64,000 nt of DNA from Neobacillus driksii (GCF_013409995.1 NZ_JACCBX010000002.1:225827-289826); one strand, 5' to 3'; positions 1 through 9,878 are shown, numbered from the stretch's first letter. Notes: a model not told the origin generated them from the sequence alone. Translations and numbers: made by a program.

Positions 1-809
1 GCCTCCACTGCTTCAATTGCTGTTTTGTCCATCATTTCCAGTGCTGCAGGAACAATGCCTGCAGAGATAATATCTGATACTGCTTGACTGCCATCTTCTA
101 CCTTGTCAAAATAAGCGAGGACCGTCTGTTTTCCTTCTGGATTTTTTAAAAGGCGAACTGTGATTTTCGTGACAATACCCAGCGTCCCTTCTGAACCGGT
201 CAAGATTCCGAGTAAATCATATCCCGGTTCATCCAAAACACCATTCCTGCCAATCTCAATGATTTCTCCATTCGGAAGCACGACTTCTAAACCAAGAATA
301 TGGTTCGTGGTGACTCCGTATTTCAAACAATGTGCACCGCCGGCATTTTCTGCTACATTCCCGCCAATTGTGCAGCAATATTGGCTCGAAGGATCAGGGG
401 CATAATAATAACCTCTATCAGAAATCGAGTTTGTAAGTTTAAGATTGACAAAGCCTGGCTCTACCACCGCTCTACGATTTTCAAGGTCAACACTGATTAG
501 CTTTTTCATCCGCACCATACTGATGATGACTTCACCATTCACAGGAATGGCCCCGCCGCTCAAACCTGTTCCAGCGCCGCGTGCCAGAAATGGGAGACCT
601 TGATCAGAGCAATATTTTACTAGTTTGGAAACTTCCTCGGTATTTTTTGGAAAAACAACGGCCTTTGGCAAATGCTTATGAATTGTAAATCCATCGCAAT
701 CATATGCGAGCAGGTCCGCAGTTTTATATAAAATGGAACCTGGTCCGCCTACGATTGCTGCGAGATTGATAATATGCTTGTCAGTGGTATCAATCTTTAA
801 GACGGACAT
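1..809 (-). CDS. glcD: Glycolate oxidase FAD-binding subunit GlcD, C-terminus outside the window
   Basis: FAD-linked catalytic subunit of (S)-2-hydroxy-acid (glycolate) oxidation to glyoxylate. About 269 codons are present and the frame is open to base 1, so the C-terminal part is missing. Visible family signatures are the PP-loop-like FAD segment LARGAGTGLSGGAIP and the CCTIGGNVAENAGG stretch that binds FAD pyrophosphate, followed by GSEGTLGIVT. The ATG at 809 is preferred because AGAAGGGG lies about 9 bases upstream; an in-frame ATG at 818 is the alternative. The start lies inside the end of glcF, so the two are translationally coupled. Third gene of a glcE-glcF-glcD operon. Confidence 0.93.
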   Translation of the reverse strand, partial: MSVLKIDTTDKHIINLAAIVGGPGSILYKTADLLAYDCDGFTIHKHLPKAVVFPKNTEEVSKLVKYCSDQGLPFLARGAGTGLSGGAIPVNGEVIISMVRMKKLISVDLENRRAVVEPGFVNLKLTNSISDRGYYYAPDPSSQYCCTIGGNVAENAGGAHCLKYGVTTNHILGLEVVLPNGEIIEIGRNGVLDEPGYDLLGILTGSEGTLGIVTKITVRLLKNPEGKQTVLAYFDKVEDGSQAVSDIISAGIVPAALEMMDKTAIEAVE

Positions 810-2160
810 GATAGTCATCCCCTTCTTCTTTTTGATAGGCCCAATCTAGAAGCTGAACGGTGTGAACAATCTTTTGACTTCTTCCGTATTTTTGCACTCC
901 TAATGCCATTTGCATCATGCAGCCGGGATTTCCCATCGAAATCATTTCAACATCCTCTGGAACGTTTTCCATTTTACTTTTAAGAACAGCATCCGCCATT
1001 TCAGGATTGGTAATATTATAGATTCCCGCGCTCCCACAGCACCGGTCAGCGTTTGGCATGTGCACCATTTCTACTCCCGGAATATCAAGCAGAATGTCAC
1101 GAGGTTCCTGCCTCACTCCCTGCCCATGCGCCAGGTGACAGGCATCATGATAGGTGATTCGAGTAGGAATGGCTGCTTTTGGTTTTTCATAGCCGGTGTC
1201 GTGCAAGTATTTGGAGATATCCACTACCTTTTTTTCGAATTCTTCTGCTCGTTTTTTCCATTCTGGTTCATCACGGAATAATTCTGTGTATTCCTTCATC
1301 ATGCATCCGCAGCCAGCCGCATTGACGATGACCTTATCTGCTTTTTCAAAAGCTTCGATATTCTGCTTTGCAAGCTTCCTGCCCATTTCGCGGTCACCGG
1401 CATGAACATGCAATGCCCCGCAGCAGGTTTGATTTGACGGAATGCTCACATCATTTCCATTCCGAGTAAGAACATTGATGGTGGATTGATTAATATCACT
1501 AAAAAATACATCCATTACACAACCGGTCAATAGCGCGACTTCTTGTTTGGTTTCACCTTTGGCTTTTATAAGCGTTTTCCGAACAGCCCCTTTGACTTCC
1601 GGCATAATCGATTCCAGTTCGACTAAATGCTGTGGCATGATATTGATTAGCTTTGTTTTCCGGACCGCCTTTTGCAATCCGCTCCGCTGGTAAAACCGTA
1701 ACAAACCGCCGAGAGAACGTAAGCGATTATGATGCGGGAACACACCATGTAGAAATAATTTGTTAACTACTCCCTTCCAGCCATTTAGCGGTACCGCTTG
1801 ACGGATTTGTCCTCTTGCTTCCTCAATCAGCCCGCCAACGTCAATATCCACAGGACAGGCAGTCGTACAGGCACGGCAATCAAGACAGGAAAAAACGGGA
1901 TTTGCAAAATCTTCATCTACACTAAGCTTTCCTTCTGCTACTGCTTTTATGAGATACACACGTCCTCGGGGTGAGTGCTGCTCTTCCCCAGTTTGTTCAT
2001 ATGTAGGACAAGATTCCAAGCACATCCCACAATGGACACAATCCGCCCACTTATATTCCTGAGGCGGGTCTCGCCACAGATAGTTTCCTAGAGAGGATGT
2101 ACAAGGCGTTTCTTCGTTTAAATGACTTTCCTTCACACTCACGTTAAATCCCCCCGACAT
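790..2160 (-). CDS. glcF: Glycolate oxidase iron-sulfur subunit GlcF
   Basis: Electron-transfer subunit that passes electrons from the flavin subunits to the membrane chain. The N-terminal third carries two ferredoxin-type [4Fe-4S] motifs, CVHCGMCLESCP near residue 40 and CLDCRACTTACP near residue 95. Two CCG cysteine-rich domains follow (CCGALHVHAGD and CCGSAGIYN), as in GlcF/LutA/HdrB proteins. About 456 residues, normal for YsfD-like GlcF. The ATG at 2160 overlaps the end of glcE by 17 bases; a GTG at 2142, directly after the glcE stop and preceded by GGGGGGA, is a credible alternative start. Confidence 0.95.
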   Translation of the reverse strand: MSGGFNVSVKESHLNEETPCTSSLGNYLWRDPPQEYKWADCVHCGMCLESCPTYEQTGEEQHSPRGRVYLIKAVAEGKLSVDEDFANPVFSCLDCRACTTACPVDIDVGGLIEEARGQIRQAVPLNGWKGVVNKLFLHGVFPHHNRLRSLGGLLRFYQRSGLQKAVRKTKLINIMPQHLVELESIMPEVKGAVRKTLIKAKGETKQEVALLTGCVMDVFFSDINQSTINVLTRNGNDVSIPSNQTCCGALHVHAGDREMGRKLAKQNIEAFEKADKVIVNAAGCGCMMKEYTELFRDEPEWKKRAEEFEKKVVDISKYLHDTGYEKPKAAIPTRITYHDACHLAHGQGVRQEPRDILLDIPGVEMVHMPNADRCCGSAGIYNITNPEMADAVLKSKMENVPEDVEMISMGNPGCMMQMALGVQKYGRSQKIVHTVQLLDWAYQKEEGDDYHVRLKD

Positions 2161-3460
2161 AACGATTCTTGTTCAAGATTATGTTGGTATCGATTTTTTG
2201 TTTGATTCCCTCAAAAAGAAAGTGCGCCGCCGTTTTTTCTCCCCAGACATTGATTTCTTTACGGAGGGAAAAGGGAAGGTGCTTTACTACAGCATATCCT
2301 CCATGCTTGACTGCACTTTTTCTCATGTGTTGAATCGCAGATAATATATCCTCGGTTGCGCCACGAATGGTCAAGTAGCATATTCCCGTCCCCAAACCGC
2401 CATGTGCTTCGATGGAAACATGACAAGCATCAGCGATTAGCTCTGCTTCTTGTAAAATCTTGATTGCATCCAAGTTGACAACGCCAATTTTTAGAACTGC
2501 CTCTGTTGTGGTTACGTTTATTAAGCCGTTAGGCTGTTGGTGGTAAAAATGATCCCAGAAGGATTTTGCTTCATTTTGTGATAGGGATCTTAGGGTGGTT
2601 TTATCAGGGATTATCTTTTTAATAAAATCCTCTTGGTAGTGTACTGAGCTTTTTACATCTTCAAACGAAATCAGCAATATATATTGATTATTGTTTGTCA
2701 AATTCCCAGCTAAGGAGGGGTTTAGTATCTCGAGGGTGATGGGTTCAATCATAGAATCAAGCACTTTTGCTGCAAATGCTCGAATCTCTTCAACATTTCT
2801 TTCAGGGAAGGATACAAATAGAATAGATTCATATTTAGCTATCGGGCGCAGCTTTATGGTCACCTGTGATACGACACCGAGGGTACCCATTGCTCCAATA
2901 AATAACTTATTCATATCATACCCGGCGACATTTTTTACTACTTTTCCACCCGAACGAATCAGAGTTCCGTCTGGGTACACCATCCGGAGGCCAATCACAT
3001 TGTCTCTGGCTGATCCGTATCCAAGTCTTTTGGGTCCGCTATCGTTAGCTGAAACAATTCCCCCAATCGTCGCATGTTTTGGATTGTATGGATCTAGCGG
3101 GATTTTTTGCTTGTATCGTGCTAAATAGGTTTGGATTTCTTGAAAGGATGTACCAGCTTTTACCGTAATAGTCATATCGCCAGGATTATGCTCAACGATT
3201 CCAGTATATTGAGCTAACGTTAAGAGAATGTCTGCTTTTTCAAGCATCCCACCGAATCCTCTTTTTGTACCTCCTCCCATGATGAAAACAGAGTGGCCAT
3301 TGGTATTGGCATATGCTAAAACAGTTAAAATTTCTTGTTCTGTTTTTGGAAAAATCGTTACTCTACCTGAATTCCCAAGTGGATGATGCTGGTCTTCTTC
3401 ACTTATCTGTATGTCTTTAAAATACGCTTTTAATTCTGTTAGACTTTCGTCCGTAATCAA
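2144..3460 (-). CDS. glcE: Glycolate oxidase FAD-binding subunit GlcE-like
   Basis: Second FAD-binding (PCMH-type) subunit of the glycolate oxidase complex. It shows the flavin-binding loop MGGGTKRGFGG, the segment ATIGGIVSANDSG and VKNVAGYDMNKLFIGAMGTLG, all typical of GlcE. The open frame extends to a GTG at 3469, but that codon is inside the ribosome site GGAGGTG; the TTG at 3460, six bases after this site, fits better and gives 438 residues. First gene of the operon, stop overlapping glcF. Many Firmicutes carry only glcD and glcF, so the three-subunit form is worth noting. Substrate could be another 2-hydroxy acid such as lactate. Confidence 0.9.
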   Translation of the reverse strand: MITDESLTELKAYFKDIQISEEDQHHPLGNSGRVTIFPKTEQEILTVLAYANTNGHSVFIMGGGTKRGFGGMLEKADILLTLAQYTGIVEHNPGDMTITVKAGTSFQEIQTYLARYKQKIPLDPYNPKHATIGGIVSANDSGPKRLGYGSARDNVIGLRMVYPDGTLIRSGGKVVKNVAGYDMNKLFIGAMGTLGVVSQVTIKLRPIAKYESILFVSFPERNVEEIRAFAAKVLDSMIEPITLEILNPSLAGNLTNNNQYILLISFEDVKSSVHYQEDFIKKIIPDKTTLRSLSQNEAKSFWDHFYHQQPNGLINVTTTEAVLKIGVVNLDAIKILQEAELIADACHVSIEAHGGLGTGICYLTIRGATEDILSAIQHMRKSAVKHGGYAVVKHLPFSLRKEINVWGEKTAAHFLFEGIKQKIDTNIILNKNRYVGGI

Positions 3461-3570
3461 TCCCTTCACCTCCAGTTGTTGCGTAATAACAAACAGCGTT
3501 TCTGCTTTATTGTAAAAAAACCTACACTTTAAGTTTATTTTCCTTGCCTATAATTGTCAATCTATTTAGA

Positions 3571-3604
3571 AAATTTAAAAATCCCCCCATTTTACTATTG
3601 GGGG
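3571..3604 (-). terminator. Rho-independent terminator after the asparaginase gene
   Basis: On the minus strand CCCCC and GGGGG arms enclose a short A-rich loop and are followed by ATTTTTAAATTTT. It begins about 10 bases after the asparaginase stop and separates this gene from the glc operon. Confidence 0.75.
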
Positions 3605-3614
3605 CGGACAACGA

Positions 3615-4622
3615 TTATGCTTTTTCCAGCACAAAATCTGCTTTAATGGTCCCGATTGTATCATTTCTCGCATTCAATACAGGTGCAATGACATAATCCT
3701 TTAAGACTTCAAAAATTTGTTGGTCACCAATACCCAGCTGCTTTAACACTTCCATGGCGGCAACACTTGTGGCACGAGGTGCACCGTCCTCCACTTTTAT
3801 AGCAATTCCAATGCCCTCTTCTACTAAACCGATACATTGGACAGCTTCAGCACCTGCTTTTGCCACGACCCTACCGTCATAAATTTTCATCAGGTCTGTA
3901 TCGAAACGATCCGTCCCGCCTACCATCTCAGGATGCTGAATCATGGCATTACGAATGGTTTCTAGTGCTGCCGCACGCTTTAGTGCTAGAGTTTCATTGG
4001 GTTTTGCCAGTCTTGCAAAACCTAATGCGGCATGTGATAGGGGCAATTGATGAACAGGTACCCCACAGCCATCCACACTAAGTTGAATTTCTTCCTTTGG
4101 AATATTGCAAACATCTTCGATTGTCTCGAGTATTCGCTGCTGCAGCTGGTGATGAATTTCACGGTAGGTTGAAACATCTTCATGCATATAGACAGCAGTT
4201 GCCAGCATACCAGAATGCTTTCCAGAACAATTGCTAAACACCGGCGTTAAATCTTTTCCATCACGAATTAACTGCTTATAACTCTCTATATCCCTTGGAA
4301 TATGCGTTCCGCATTGCAGTGCTTCTTCAGTAAGTCCGATTCGTTCTAAAATATTTAAAACCGCTTCACGGTGAAATTGTTCACCGCTATGGGACGCACA
4401 GCTTAAAGACAGTTCAGCTGGAGAATAACGGAAATGCTCGGCCGCTCCCGTTTCAATTAACGGGACAGCTTGGAAAGGTTTCATCGAAGAGCGTGGAAAC
4501 GTCAGCCTGTCGGGATTTCCATAGGAATATAGCAGTTTCCCTTCATTATTTACCACGGCAATATGTACATCATGACTGCTTTCAAGGTATTCGCCTCTGT
4601 ATACAAGTATTGGTTTAGACAT
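3615..4622 (-). CDS. Type II-like thermolabile asparaginase (asparaginase_II family)
   Basis: Predicted L-asparaginase of the Rhizobium etli-type family (PF06089), unrelated in fold to the AnsA/AnsB enzymes. Product 335 residues, normal length. Family landmarks seen: RSSMKPFQAVPL near residue 45, SCASHSGE near 75, NCSGKHSGML near 135, VDGCGVP near 183 and GTDRFDTDLM near 235. No signal peptide, so a cytoplasmic enzyme releasing ammonia from asparagine is expected. ATG is preceded by AGGAG at 9 bases. Single gene, flanked by its own terminator and by the sirtuin terminator. Confidence 0.9.
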   Translation of the reverse strand: MSKPILVYRGEYLESSHDVHIAVVNNEGKLLYSYGNPDRLTFPRSSMKPFQAVPLIETGAAEHFRYSPAELSLSCASHSGEQFHREAVLNILERIGLTEEALQCGTHIPRDIESYKQLIRDGKDLTPVFSNCSGKHSGMLATAVYMHEDVSTYREIHHQLQQRILETIEDVCNIPKEEIQLSVDGCGVPVHQLPLSHAALGFARLAKPNETLALKRAAALETIRNAMIQHPEMVGGTDRFDTDLMKIYDGRVVAKAGAEAVQCIGLVEEGIGIAIKVEDGAPRATSVAAMEVLKQLGIGDQQIFEVLKDYVIAPVLNARNDTIGTIKADFVLEKA

Positions 4623-4701
4623 GTTGATATACTCCTATTCTTTGTTTCTACTTTTTTTAAAAATTATATCAAGCTTTTTAAATAATCAAAATTGTTTTTA
4701 G

Positions 4702-4735
4702 ATAAAAAAATCCACCTCTAGGAAATAGGTGGATT
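4702..4735 (-). terminator. Terminator overlapping the sirtuin stop codon
   Basis: Minus strand shows AATCCACCT and AGGTGGATT arms with a 9-base loop and a run of seven T. The 5' arm encodes the last residues of the sirtuin and its TAG stop lies in the loop. Confidence 0.85.
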
Positions 4736-5500
4736 AATGTGATCATTAATATTGGTTAATGTTTCTCCGATAGAGTCATGGATTACATAGGAATCTTTGT
4801 TATGGTCAAAGGGTGTATCGCCTTTATTGACAATAATCATTGGGGTGCCTTCTCTCCTGTATTGTGGGAACGTAGAGAATGGGGTAACCTTTAAACTTGT
4901 TCCCAATACTAATAGGCAGTCCGCCTGATGGATAATGTTAATAATTTTGTTGAAGCCTTCCATCGTAAACCATTCACCGGCATCTCCAAATAGGACGACA
5001 TCCGGTTTGATGTACCTTTTGTTCTTAGCAGAAGTACTACAGTGGTCACAAACATAAAATTCATCCATCGTGTTTCGTCTGTTGATCATTTCTTCGGTGC
5101 TGTAGGTTTTTCGGCAGTTTTGACAGGAAGCTGTTTTCATCGTCCCATGAAATTCAATGACCTGTTTAGAACCTGCCTTTTGATGGAGGCCATCAATATT
5201 TTGCGTGATAATATGGCTAACCTTCCCATCCTTTTCCCATTGAGCTAAGATCTCATGTCCTTGGTTAGGGTGTGCCTCTGGGTGGTAAAGATTTTCAATC
5301 GCAAACTGATAAAACCCAGCTGGATTTTGATGAAAATTATCGAGTGAGAGAATATATTCAGGGGCCATTTGATAAATCCCTGTTTGTGAACGAAAATCCT
5401 TAATGCCTGATTCGGTACTAATTCCTGCACCCGTTAGGACGACAATGTTTTTCGCATTTTGTATCAGGTTCGTGCAGGTTCGAAGCAAACTGCTCTCCAT
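4718..5500 (-). CDS. NAD-dependent protein deacylase, sirtuin (SIR2/CobB family)
   Basis: Cytoplasmic NAD-dependent lysine deacetylase, comparable to B. subtilis SrtN or bacterial CobB, that resets acylated metabolic enzymes. NAD-binding GAGISTESGIKDFRS near residue 25, the catalytic-loop motif TQNIDGLH near 110, catalytic histidine in EFHGT, and two zinc pairs CQNC and CDHC are all present. A KPDVVLFGD stretch follows as in the family. Length 260 is somewhat above the usual 240. AGGAGTGG sits 4-11 bases before the ATG. Confidence 0.93.
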   Translation of the reverse strand: MESSLLRTCTNLIQNAKNIVVLTGAGISTESGIKDFRSQTGIYQMAPEYILSLDNFHQNPAGFYQFAIENLYHPEAHPNQGHEILAQWEKDGKVSHIITQNIDGLHQKAGSKQVIEFHGTMKTASCQNCRKTYSTEEMINRRNTMDEFYVCDHCSTSAKNKRYIKPDVVLFGDAGEWFTMEGFNKIINIIHQADCLLVLGTSLKVTPFSTFPQYRREGTPMIIVNKGDTPFDHNKDSYVIHDSIGETLTNINDHINPPIS

Positions 5501-5586
5501 ATCACCACTCCTATGAAACTTAGTGCTTTTTTAGGGATATCACCTAATGTAATGCGCGCTATCATCTTGCTAGCATTTAGCTATAA

Positions 5587-5748
5587 GCCAGTATATCTGG
5601 CTACATGCCGGTGTTTTCTGTCATCCGCCAGTGTTTTCTGTCATCCGCCAGTATTTTCTGCCATCCGCCAGTATTCTCCGCTATCCGCTACTAAACCCAA
5701 CCCATCCGCAACTAATTCCAGCACATCCGCAACTAAATCCCCAAAACC
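5587..5748. repeat. Array of eight degenerate 20-21 bp direct repeats
   Basis: Starting at 5587, 5607, 5627, 5647, 5667, 5687, 5708 and 5729 the sequence repeats a unit like GCCAGTRTTTTCTGYCATCC. The central copies differ by one to four bases; the last three drift to GCAACTAA...CACATCC. The array fills the whole space between the PatB stop and the sirtuin leader, ending at the stop codon. Function is unknown; it is too short-spaced for a CRISPR array, with no spacers. Confidence 0.85.
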
Positions 5749-6941
5749 TATTTTAAATCTTCAAACTCCCTAGCAATCCTCTCAAATGCTTCCTTTATCA
5801 TCGGTCGTGGTGATGGAATACAGATTCTTTGATAGTGCAAGCCTTCTTCTCCGAACATTTTTCCATCTTCCAATAAGACATTGGCTTTGTTGTAGATCCG
5901 GTCGTGTACTTCGTCTGGAGATATGCCGTAAGCACTAAAGTCCATCCACATAATATAGGTTCCTTCAGGTATTCTCACCTTTACTTTTGGCATGTTCTCC
6001 TCTAAAAAGTCCACTGCCCATTCCATTGTTCCGTCGATATATTCTTTCAGCTGTTCTAACCAATCCTCTCCCTCATGGTAAACGGCGATGAGGGCTGAAA
6101 CGGTAAAAGGTGATGGTAAATGCATCCCCATAACACCATTGAAGGTCTTCCGCAGCTCAGGATTCGTGATTATTACATTAGTACAATGTAGTCCTGCTAC
6201 ATTAAAGGTCTTGTTAATTGCCGTAAACGTGATAATCTTGTCAGTATGCTCAGGAGCTGCTTTGGCAATCGGAATAAAGGTTTGATTACGCCGGACGATA
6301 TCGCCATGAATTTCATCAGCTATAATCAGCACATCATTTTTCGCACAAATATCTGCTAATTTTCTTAACTCATCGTTAGTAAATACTCGTCCTGTTGGAT
6401 TATGCGGGTTACATAAAATAAACATTTTCGTGTTTTCATCTTTTGCCTTTGCTTCAAAATCTTCGAAATCAATCGAATAATAGCCATCATCATCACTTAC
6501 AAGAGCATTATTCAGGAGCGTTCTTTCGTTTGCATTGATGGATGATGTAAAGGGAGGGTAAACTGGCCGTTGAATGATTACTCCTTCTCCTGGTTTTGTA
6601 AGTGCCCTTACCGCAACATTCAACGCATGAACCGTTCCTGGACTATAAACGATTTCTTCCTTCTTGAACTCCCAATCATGTCTCTTTTTGAACCAATGCT
6701 GTACAGCTTCAAAATACTCATCAGGAAATACAGAATAACCGAAAATTCGATGATCAACGGTCTTATGTAAGGCGTCAATTAACGGTTGAGGAACTGGTAA
6801 ATCCATGTCAGCTGTAAATAACGGGATGGTATCTTCATCGTATCTTTCCGTAAAACCCATATTTTTTAAGATTTGACCCCCATCCCACTTTATAGAATAA
6901 GTACCTCTTCGATTCACAATCTCATCAAAATTATATTTCAT
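5748..6941 (-). CDS. patB: PatB/MalY-type PLP-dependent C-S lyase (cystathionine beta-lyase / aminotransferase)
   Basis: Fold-type I PLP enzyme of the MalY/PatB group, 397 residues. It probably cleaves cystathionine or cysteine conjugates to a thiol, pyruvate and ammonia. Seen: N-terminal NRRGTYSIKWD typical of PatB, the NPHNPTGRVF motif near 170, the DEIHGDI motif near 205 that contacts PLP, and the lysine region SAINKTFNVAGL (reads TAINKTFNVAG) near 240 holding the Schiff-base lysine. AAGGGG precedes the ATG. It stands next to the sulfate uptake operon but has its own upstream region and a terminator lies between, so linkage to sulfur metabolism is contextual only. Confidence 0.9.
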   Translation of the reverse strand: MKYNFDEIVNRRGTYSIKWDGGQILKNMGFTERYDEDTIPLFTADMDLPVPQPLIDALHKTVDHRIFGYSVFPDEYFEAVQHWFKKRHDWEFKKEEIVYSPGTVHALNVAVRALTKPGEGVIIQRPVYPPFTSSINANERTLLNNALVSDDDGYYSIDFEDFEAKAKDENTKMFILCNPHNPTGRVFTNDELRKLADICAKNDVLIIADEIHGDIVRRNQTFIPIAKAAPEHTDKIITFTAINKTFNVAGLHCTNVIITNPELRKTFNGVMGMHLPSPFTVSALIAVYHEGEDWLEQLKEYIDGTMEWAVDFLEENMPKVKVRIPEGTYIMWMDFSAYGISPDEVHDRIYNKANVLLEDGKMFGEEGLHYQRICIPSPRPMIKEAFERIAREFEDLK

Positions 6942-7015
6942 CTTATCCGCCCCTTCGTTCGTTATTTTACAATGCTTCTAATTTCTAATGTATGCTTTAT
7001 ATATGTAGATTTCAA

Positions 7016-7048
7016 TAAAAATAAGTGCCAGGATTTTTCCTAGCACTT
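7016..7048 (-). terminator. Terminator of the sulfate transport operon
   Basis: Minus strand AAGTGC.AGGA and TCCTGGCACTT arms around a five-base loop, followed by ATTTTTATT, just after the cysA stop. Confidence 0.85.
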
Positions 7049-7055
7049 TTTCCTT

Positions 7056-8120
7056 CTATATTAATTTGCTTTTTAAAGAATTTCTAATACCTATTTTTCC
7101 TCCATGATCGAGTTTATTTTCCAAATGATGATCAAAGACAATGATATTTTTAAATTCGGCAAAAAGAATATCTCCCCTTTTGATGGGCGTCATATTTTGA
7201 TATTGCTCGATACTCATCTCTGCTTCAAAAAGAGCGCCAGTATCCTGTCGTCTTAATTCGACCCTGACAGTGGAACCAATAATATGAATATGTGAAACCT
7301 CTGATAAAATGCTGTTTCCTTGGGATATTTTACGCAAAACAATTTCGTGCGGGCGAATATAGCTGATGGCAGCCGACGCCTCAGTATCGCGGAACTCGTT
7401 GACTCTTCCTAAGAAACTATATACAAAAGCGTTTGCTGGTTTTTGATACACTTCCTCTGGAGAGCCAATTTGTTCAATCTTTCCTTGATTCATCACGACC
7501 ACAGTATCAGCCATTTCTAATGCCTCTTCCTGGTCATGGGTGACAAAAATGGTGGTAATGTTAAGCCTTTGGTGAATCTCCCTTAACCAATGACGCAATT
7601 CCTGACGAACCTTCGCATCGAGTGCTCCAAACGGTTCGTCTAGAAGCAGGACTTCTGGTTCTACAGCAAGTGCCCTTGCTAATGCAATCCGTTGCCTTTG
7701 TCCCCCTGAAAGCTGTGAAGGATAGCGATTTGCCAGCTGTTCTAATTGAACGAGCTTCAACAATTCGTTTACCTTATCGGCAATTTCTTTTTTAGAAGGA
7801 CGAGTTTTCCTCGGTCTTACCTTTAATCCAAAAGCGATATTATCAAATATCGTCATATGCTTAAATAGCGCATAATTTTGAAAAACAAACCCTACATTCC
7901 GTTCTTTTATCGTCTTATAGGTGTAATCCTTGTCATTGAAAAAAATTCCACCCGTATCTAACCCCTCTAACCCCGCAATCAGCCTCAGAAGTGTTGTTTT
8001 ACCCGAACCAGATGGACCTAATAAAGCCACAAAATCGCCTGTCGGAATTTCTAGATTGACATTGTTGACGGCTGGAAAGTTTCCGAACGCCTTCGATACA
8101 TCCTTGATTGTAATCCCCAT
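7056..8120 (-). CDS. cysA: Sulfate/thiosulfate ABC transporter ATP-binding protein CysA
   Basis: ATPase energising sulfate/thiosulfate import. Walker [10 protein letters not shown] near residue 40, Q-loop VFQNYALF near 80, ABC signature LSGGQRQR near 135, Walker [13 protein letters not shown] near 155 and the H-loop [11 protein letters not shown] near 190. A C-terminal TOBE-like regulatory domain follows (SYIRPHEI region). The open frame reaches back to 8180, but that start is inside cysW; the ATG at 8120 follows GGAGG at 9 bases and gives 354 residues beginning [12 protein letters not shown], the family norm. Last gene of the operon. Confidence 0.95.
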   Translation of the reverse strand: MGITIKDVSKAFGNFPAVNNVNLEIPTGDFVALLGPSGSGKTTLLRLIAGLEGLDTGGIFFNDKDYTYKTIKERNVGFVFQNYALFKHMTIFDNIAFGLKVRPRKTRPSKKEIADKVNELLKLVQLEQLANRYPSQLSGGQRQRIALARALAVEPEVLLLDEPFGALDAKVRQELRHWLREIHQRLNITTIFVTHDQEEALEMADTVVVMNQGKIEQIGSPEEVYQKPANAFVYSFLGRVNEFRDTEASAAISYIRPHEIVLRKISQGNSILSEVSHIHIIGSTVRVELRRQDTGALFEAEMSIEQYQNMTPIKRGDILFAEFKNIIVFDHHLENKLDHGGKIGIRNSLKSKLI

Positions 8121-8158
8121 CTCTACGATCCTCCATTTTAATGACACATGATTCTCTT

Positions 8159-9007
8159 TTAATGTTTTTTCGTTTTCCACTCCACAACACTTTTTAAAAT
8201 TAACGTCAGTATGGCTAGAAGCGCGAGTAAGGAAGCTGCCGCAAAAGCTGCCGTAAAATTATATTCGTTATACAAAATTTCAACATGAAGTGGAATGGTA
8301 TTCGTTAGACCTCTAATATGGCCAGAAACCACCGATACCGCTCCGAATTCACCCATGGCTCGAGCGTTACAAAGAATGACTCCGTAAAGTAAGCCCCACT
8401 TAATATTGGGCAATGTCACCCGAAAAAACATTTGCCAGCCGCTTGCACCCAGCGTAATGGCTGCTTGTTCTTCTTCTGTTCCTTGTTCCTCCATAATGGG
8501 GAGCAGTTCTCTTACCACAAATGGAAACGTAACAAATATAGTAGCTAAAATGATTCCTGGTACTGCAAAGATAATTTTAATATCATTTGCCTCTAAAAAC
8601 GGACCCAATACTCCCCGTGAACCAAACAAAAGAACAAAAACGAGGCCTGCAATAACCGGTGAAACTGCAAACGGGATGTCAATTAACGTAATTAAAATAT
8701 TTTTACCTCTAAAATTAAACTTGGTAATCGACCAAGCGGCCAGTACCCCGAAAATGGTGTTAACTGGAATCGTTATCGCAGCAGTAAGTAACGTTAGCTT
8801 AATCGCCGATAAGGCATCACGTTCTGTCAAAGATGCGAAGTATAGCTCAATTCCCTTATTTAGTCCCTCAGAAAAAACAGCGATTAAAGGCACAAGTATG
8901 AATAATCCTAGAAAGCCTAAGGCAATGGTGATTAATGCCCACTTTTTTAGGAGATCTGGTTCGGCATTGGCTTTTACATTTTTCTCTCGAAGCTCTTGAA
9001 CAATCAT
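8159..9007 (-). CDS. cysW: Sulfate ABC transporter permease CysW
   Basis: Inner-membrane permease, 282 residues with about six hydrophobic segments. The cytoplasmic coupling (EAA) loop reads [23 protein letters not shown] near residue 190; the CysW-specific region [16 protein letters not shown] follows. Forms the channel with CysT. ATG preceded by GAGGAG; the gene starts 15 bases after the cysT stop and is followed by cysA. Confidence 0.95.
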   Translation of the reverse strand: MIVQELREKNVKANAEPDLLKKWALITIALGFLGLFILVPLIAVFSEGLNKGIELYFASLTERDALSAIKLTLLTAAITIPVNTIFGVLAAWSITKFNFRGKNILITLIDIPFAVSPVIAGLVFVLLFGSRGVLGPFLEANDIKIIFAVPGIILATIFVTFPFVVRELLPIMEEQGTEEEQAAITLGASGWQMFFRVTLPNIKWGLLYGVILCNARAMGEFGAVSVVSGHIRGLTNTIPLHVEILYNEYNFTAAFAAASLLALLAILTLILKSVVEWKTKKH

Positions 9008-9022
9008 ATTCCCCTATCTCCT

Positions 9023-9859
9023 CTAGTTCATCTGATACTTTTTCGTTGTTCTCCATTGCCAGAAATTAATTAAGAATAATAGAACAAATGAAAATACAAG
9101 CATGACAACCGCGATCGCGGCGGCACCCGCATAATTGAATTGCTCTAATTTCGTTATGATCAGCAATGGAACAATTTCCGTTTTCATCGGCATGTTGCCG
9201 GATATGAAGACAACAGAGCCATATTCACCCAAAGCCCTTGCAAAGGCAAGGGCAAATCCTGTTAGGATAGCGGGGAAAATGGCCGGTAAGATAATTTTCA
9301 CGAAAATCTGCGTCGAACTGGCCCCAAGTGTAGAAGCTGCCTCCTCATACTGTCGATCTAAATCCTGCAATACCGGTTGAACCGACCGTACCACAAAAGG
9401 GAGTCCGATAAACGTTAAGGCTACCATAATACCGAGTGGCGTATACGCTACCTTTATCCCCATGGCTTCAAAGTATTGCCCAATCCAGCCATTAGGAGCA
9501 TAAATGGTGGTAAGTGCAATCCCTGCCACCGCCGTTGGAAGGGCAAACGGTAAATCGACTAGGGCATCAATGATTCGCTTCCCATAAAAATCGTACCTTA
9601 CTAATACCCATGCAATCAGTGTCCCGAATACCGCATTCACCAAAGCTGCGATTAAAGAAGTATAAATTGTCAATTTATAGGAAGCGACCACTCTGTCGTC
9701 GGTAACGGTCTCCCAAAAATCAGCCAGGCTGAGCGTCGATGCTTTTAAAAATAGGAATGCAATCGGAATCAACACGATTAGGCTTAGATAAATGAGTGTG
9801 TATCCCATGGAAAGACCAAATCCTGGTAAAACTCGATGTCGCTTTCTCTTATTAGCCAC
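9023..9859 (-). CDS. cysT: Sulfate ABC transporter permease CysT (CysU)
   Basis: Partner permease of the sulfate importer, 278 residues, six predicted membrane helices. EAA loop EEAASTLGASSTQIFVKIILP near residue 190 and the family stretch RALGEYGSVVFISGN near 225 identify it as CysT/U. Start is GTG at 9859 with AAAGGAGAG about 8 bases upstream; no better ATG is available. It lies 19 bases after the binding-protein gene, consistent with a single transcript. Confidence 0.95.
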   Translation of the reverse strand: MANKRKRHRVLPGFGLSMGYTLIYLSLIVLIPIAFLFLKASTLSLADFWETVTDDRVVASYKLTIYTSLIAALVNAVFGTLIAWVLVRYDFYGKRIIDALVDLPFALPTAVAGIALTTIYAPNGWIGQYFEAMGIKVAYTPLGIMVALTFIGLPFVVRSVQPVLQDLDRQYEEAASTLGASSTQIFVKIILPAIFPAILTGFALAFARALGEYGSVVFISGNMPMKTEIVPLLIITKLEQFNYAGAAAIAVVMLVFSFVLLFLINFWQWRTTKKYQMN

Positions 9860-9878
9860 TTAAAACTCTCCTTTATTC

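Noticed and set aside
3460..3469. GTG at 3469 as start of glcE
   Set aside because: The codon is part of the GGAGGTG ribosome site; the TTG six bases downstream fits.
5587..5748. CRISPR array
   Set aside because: Repeats are contiguous with no spacers and no cas genes are present.
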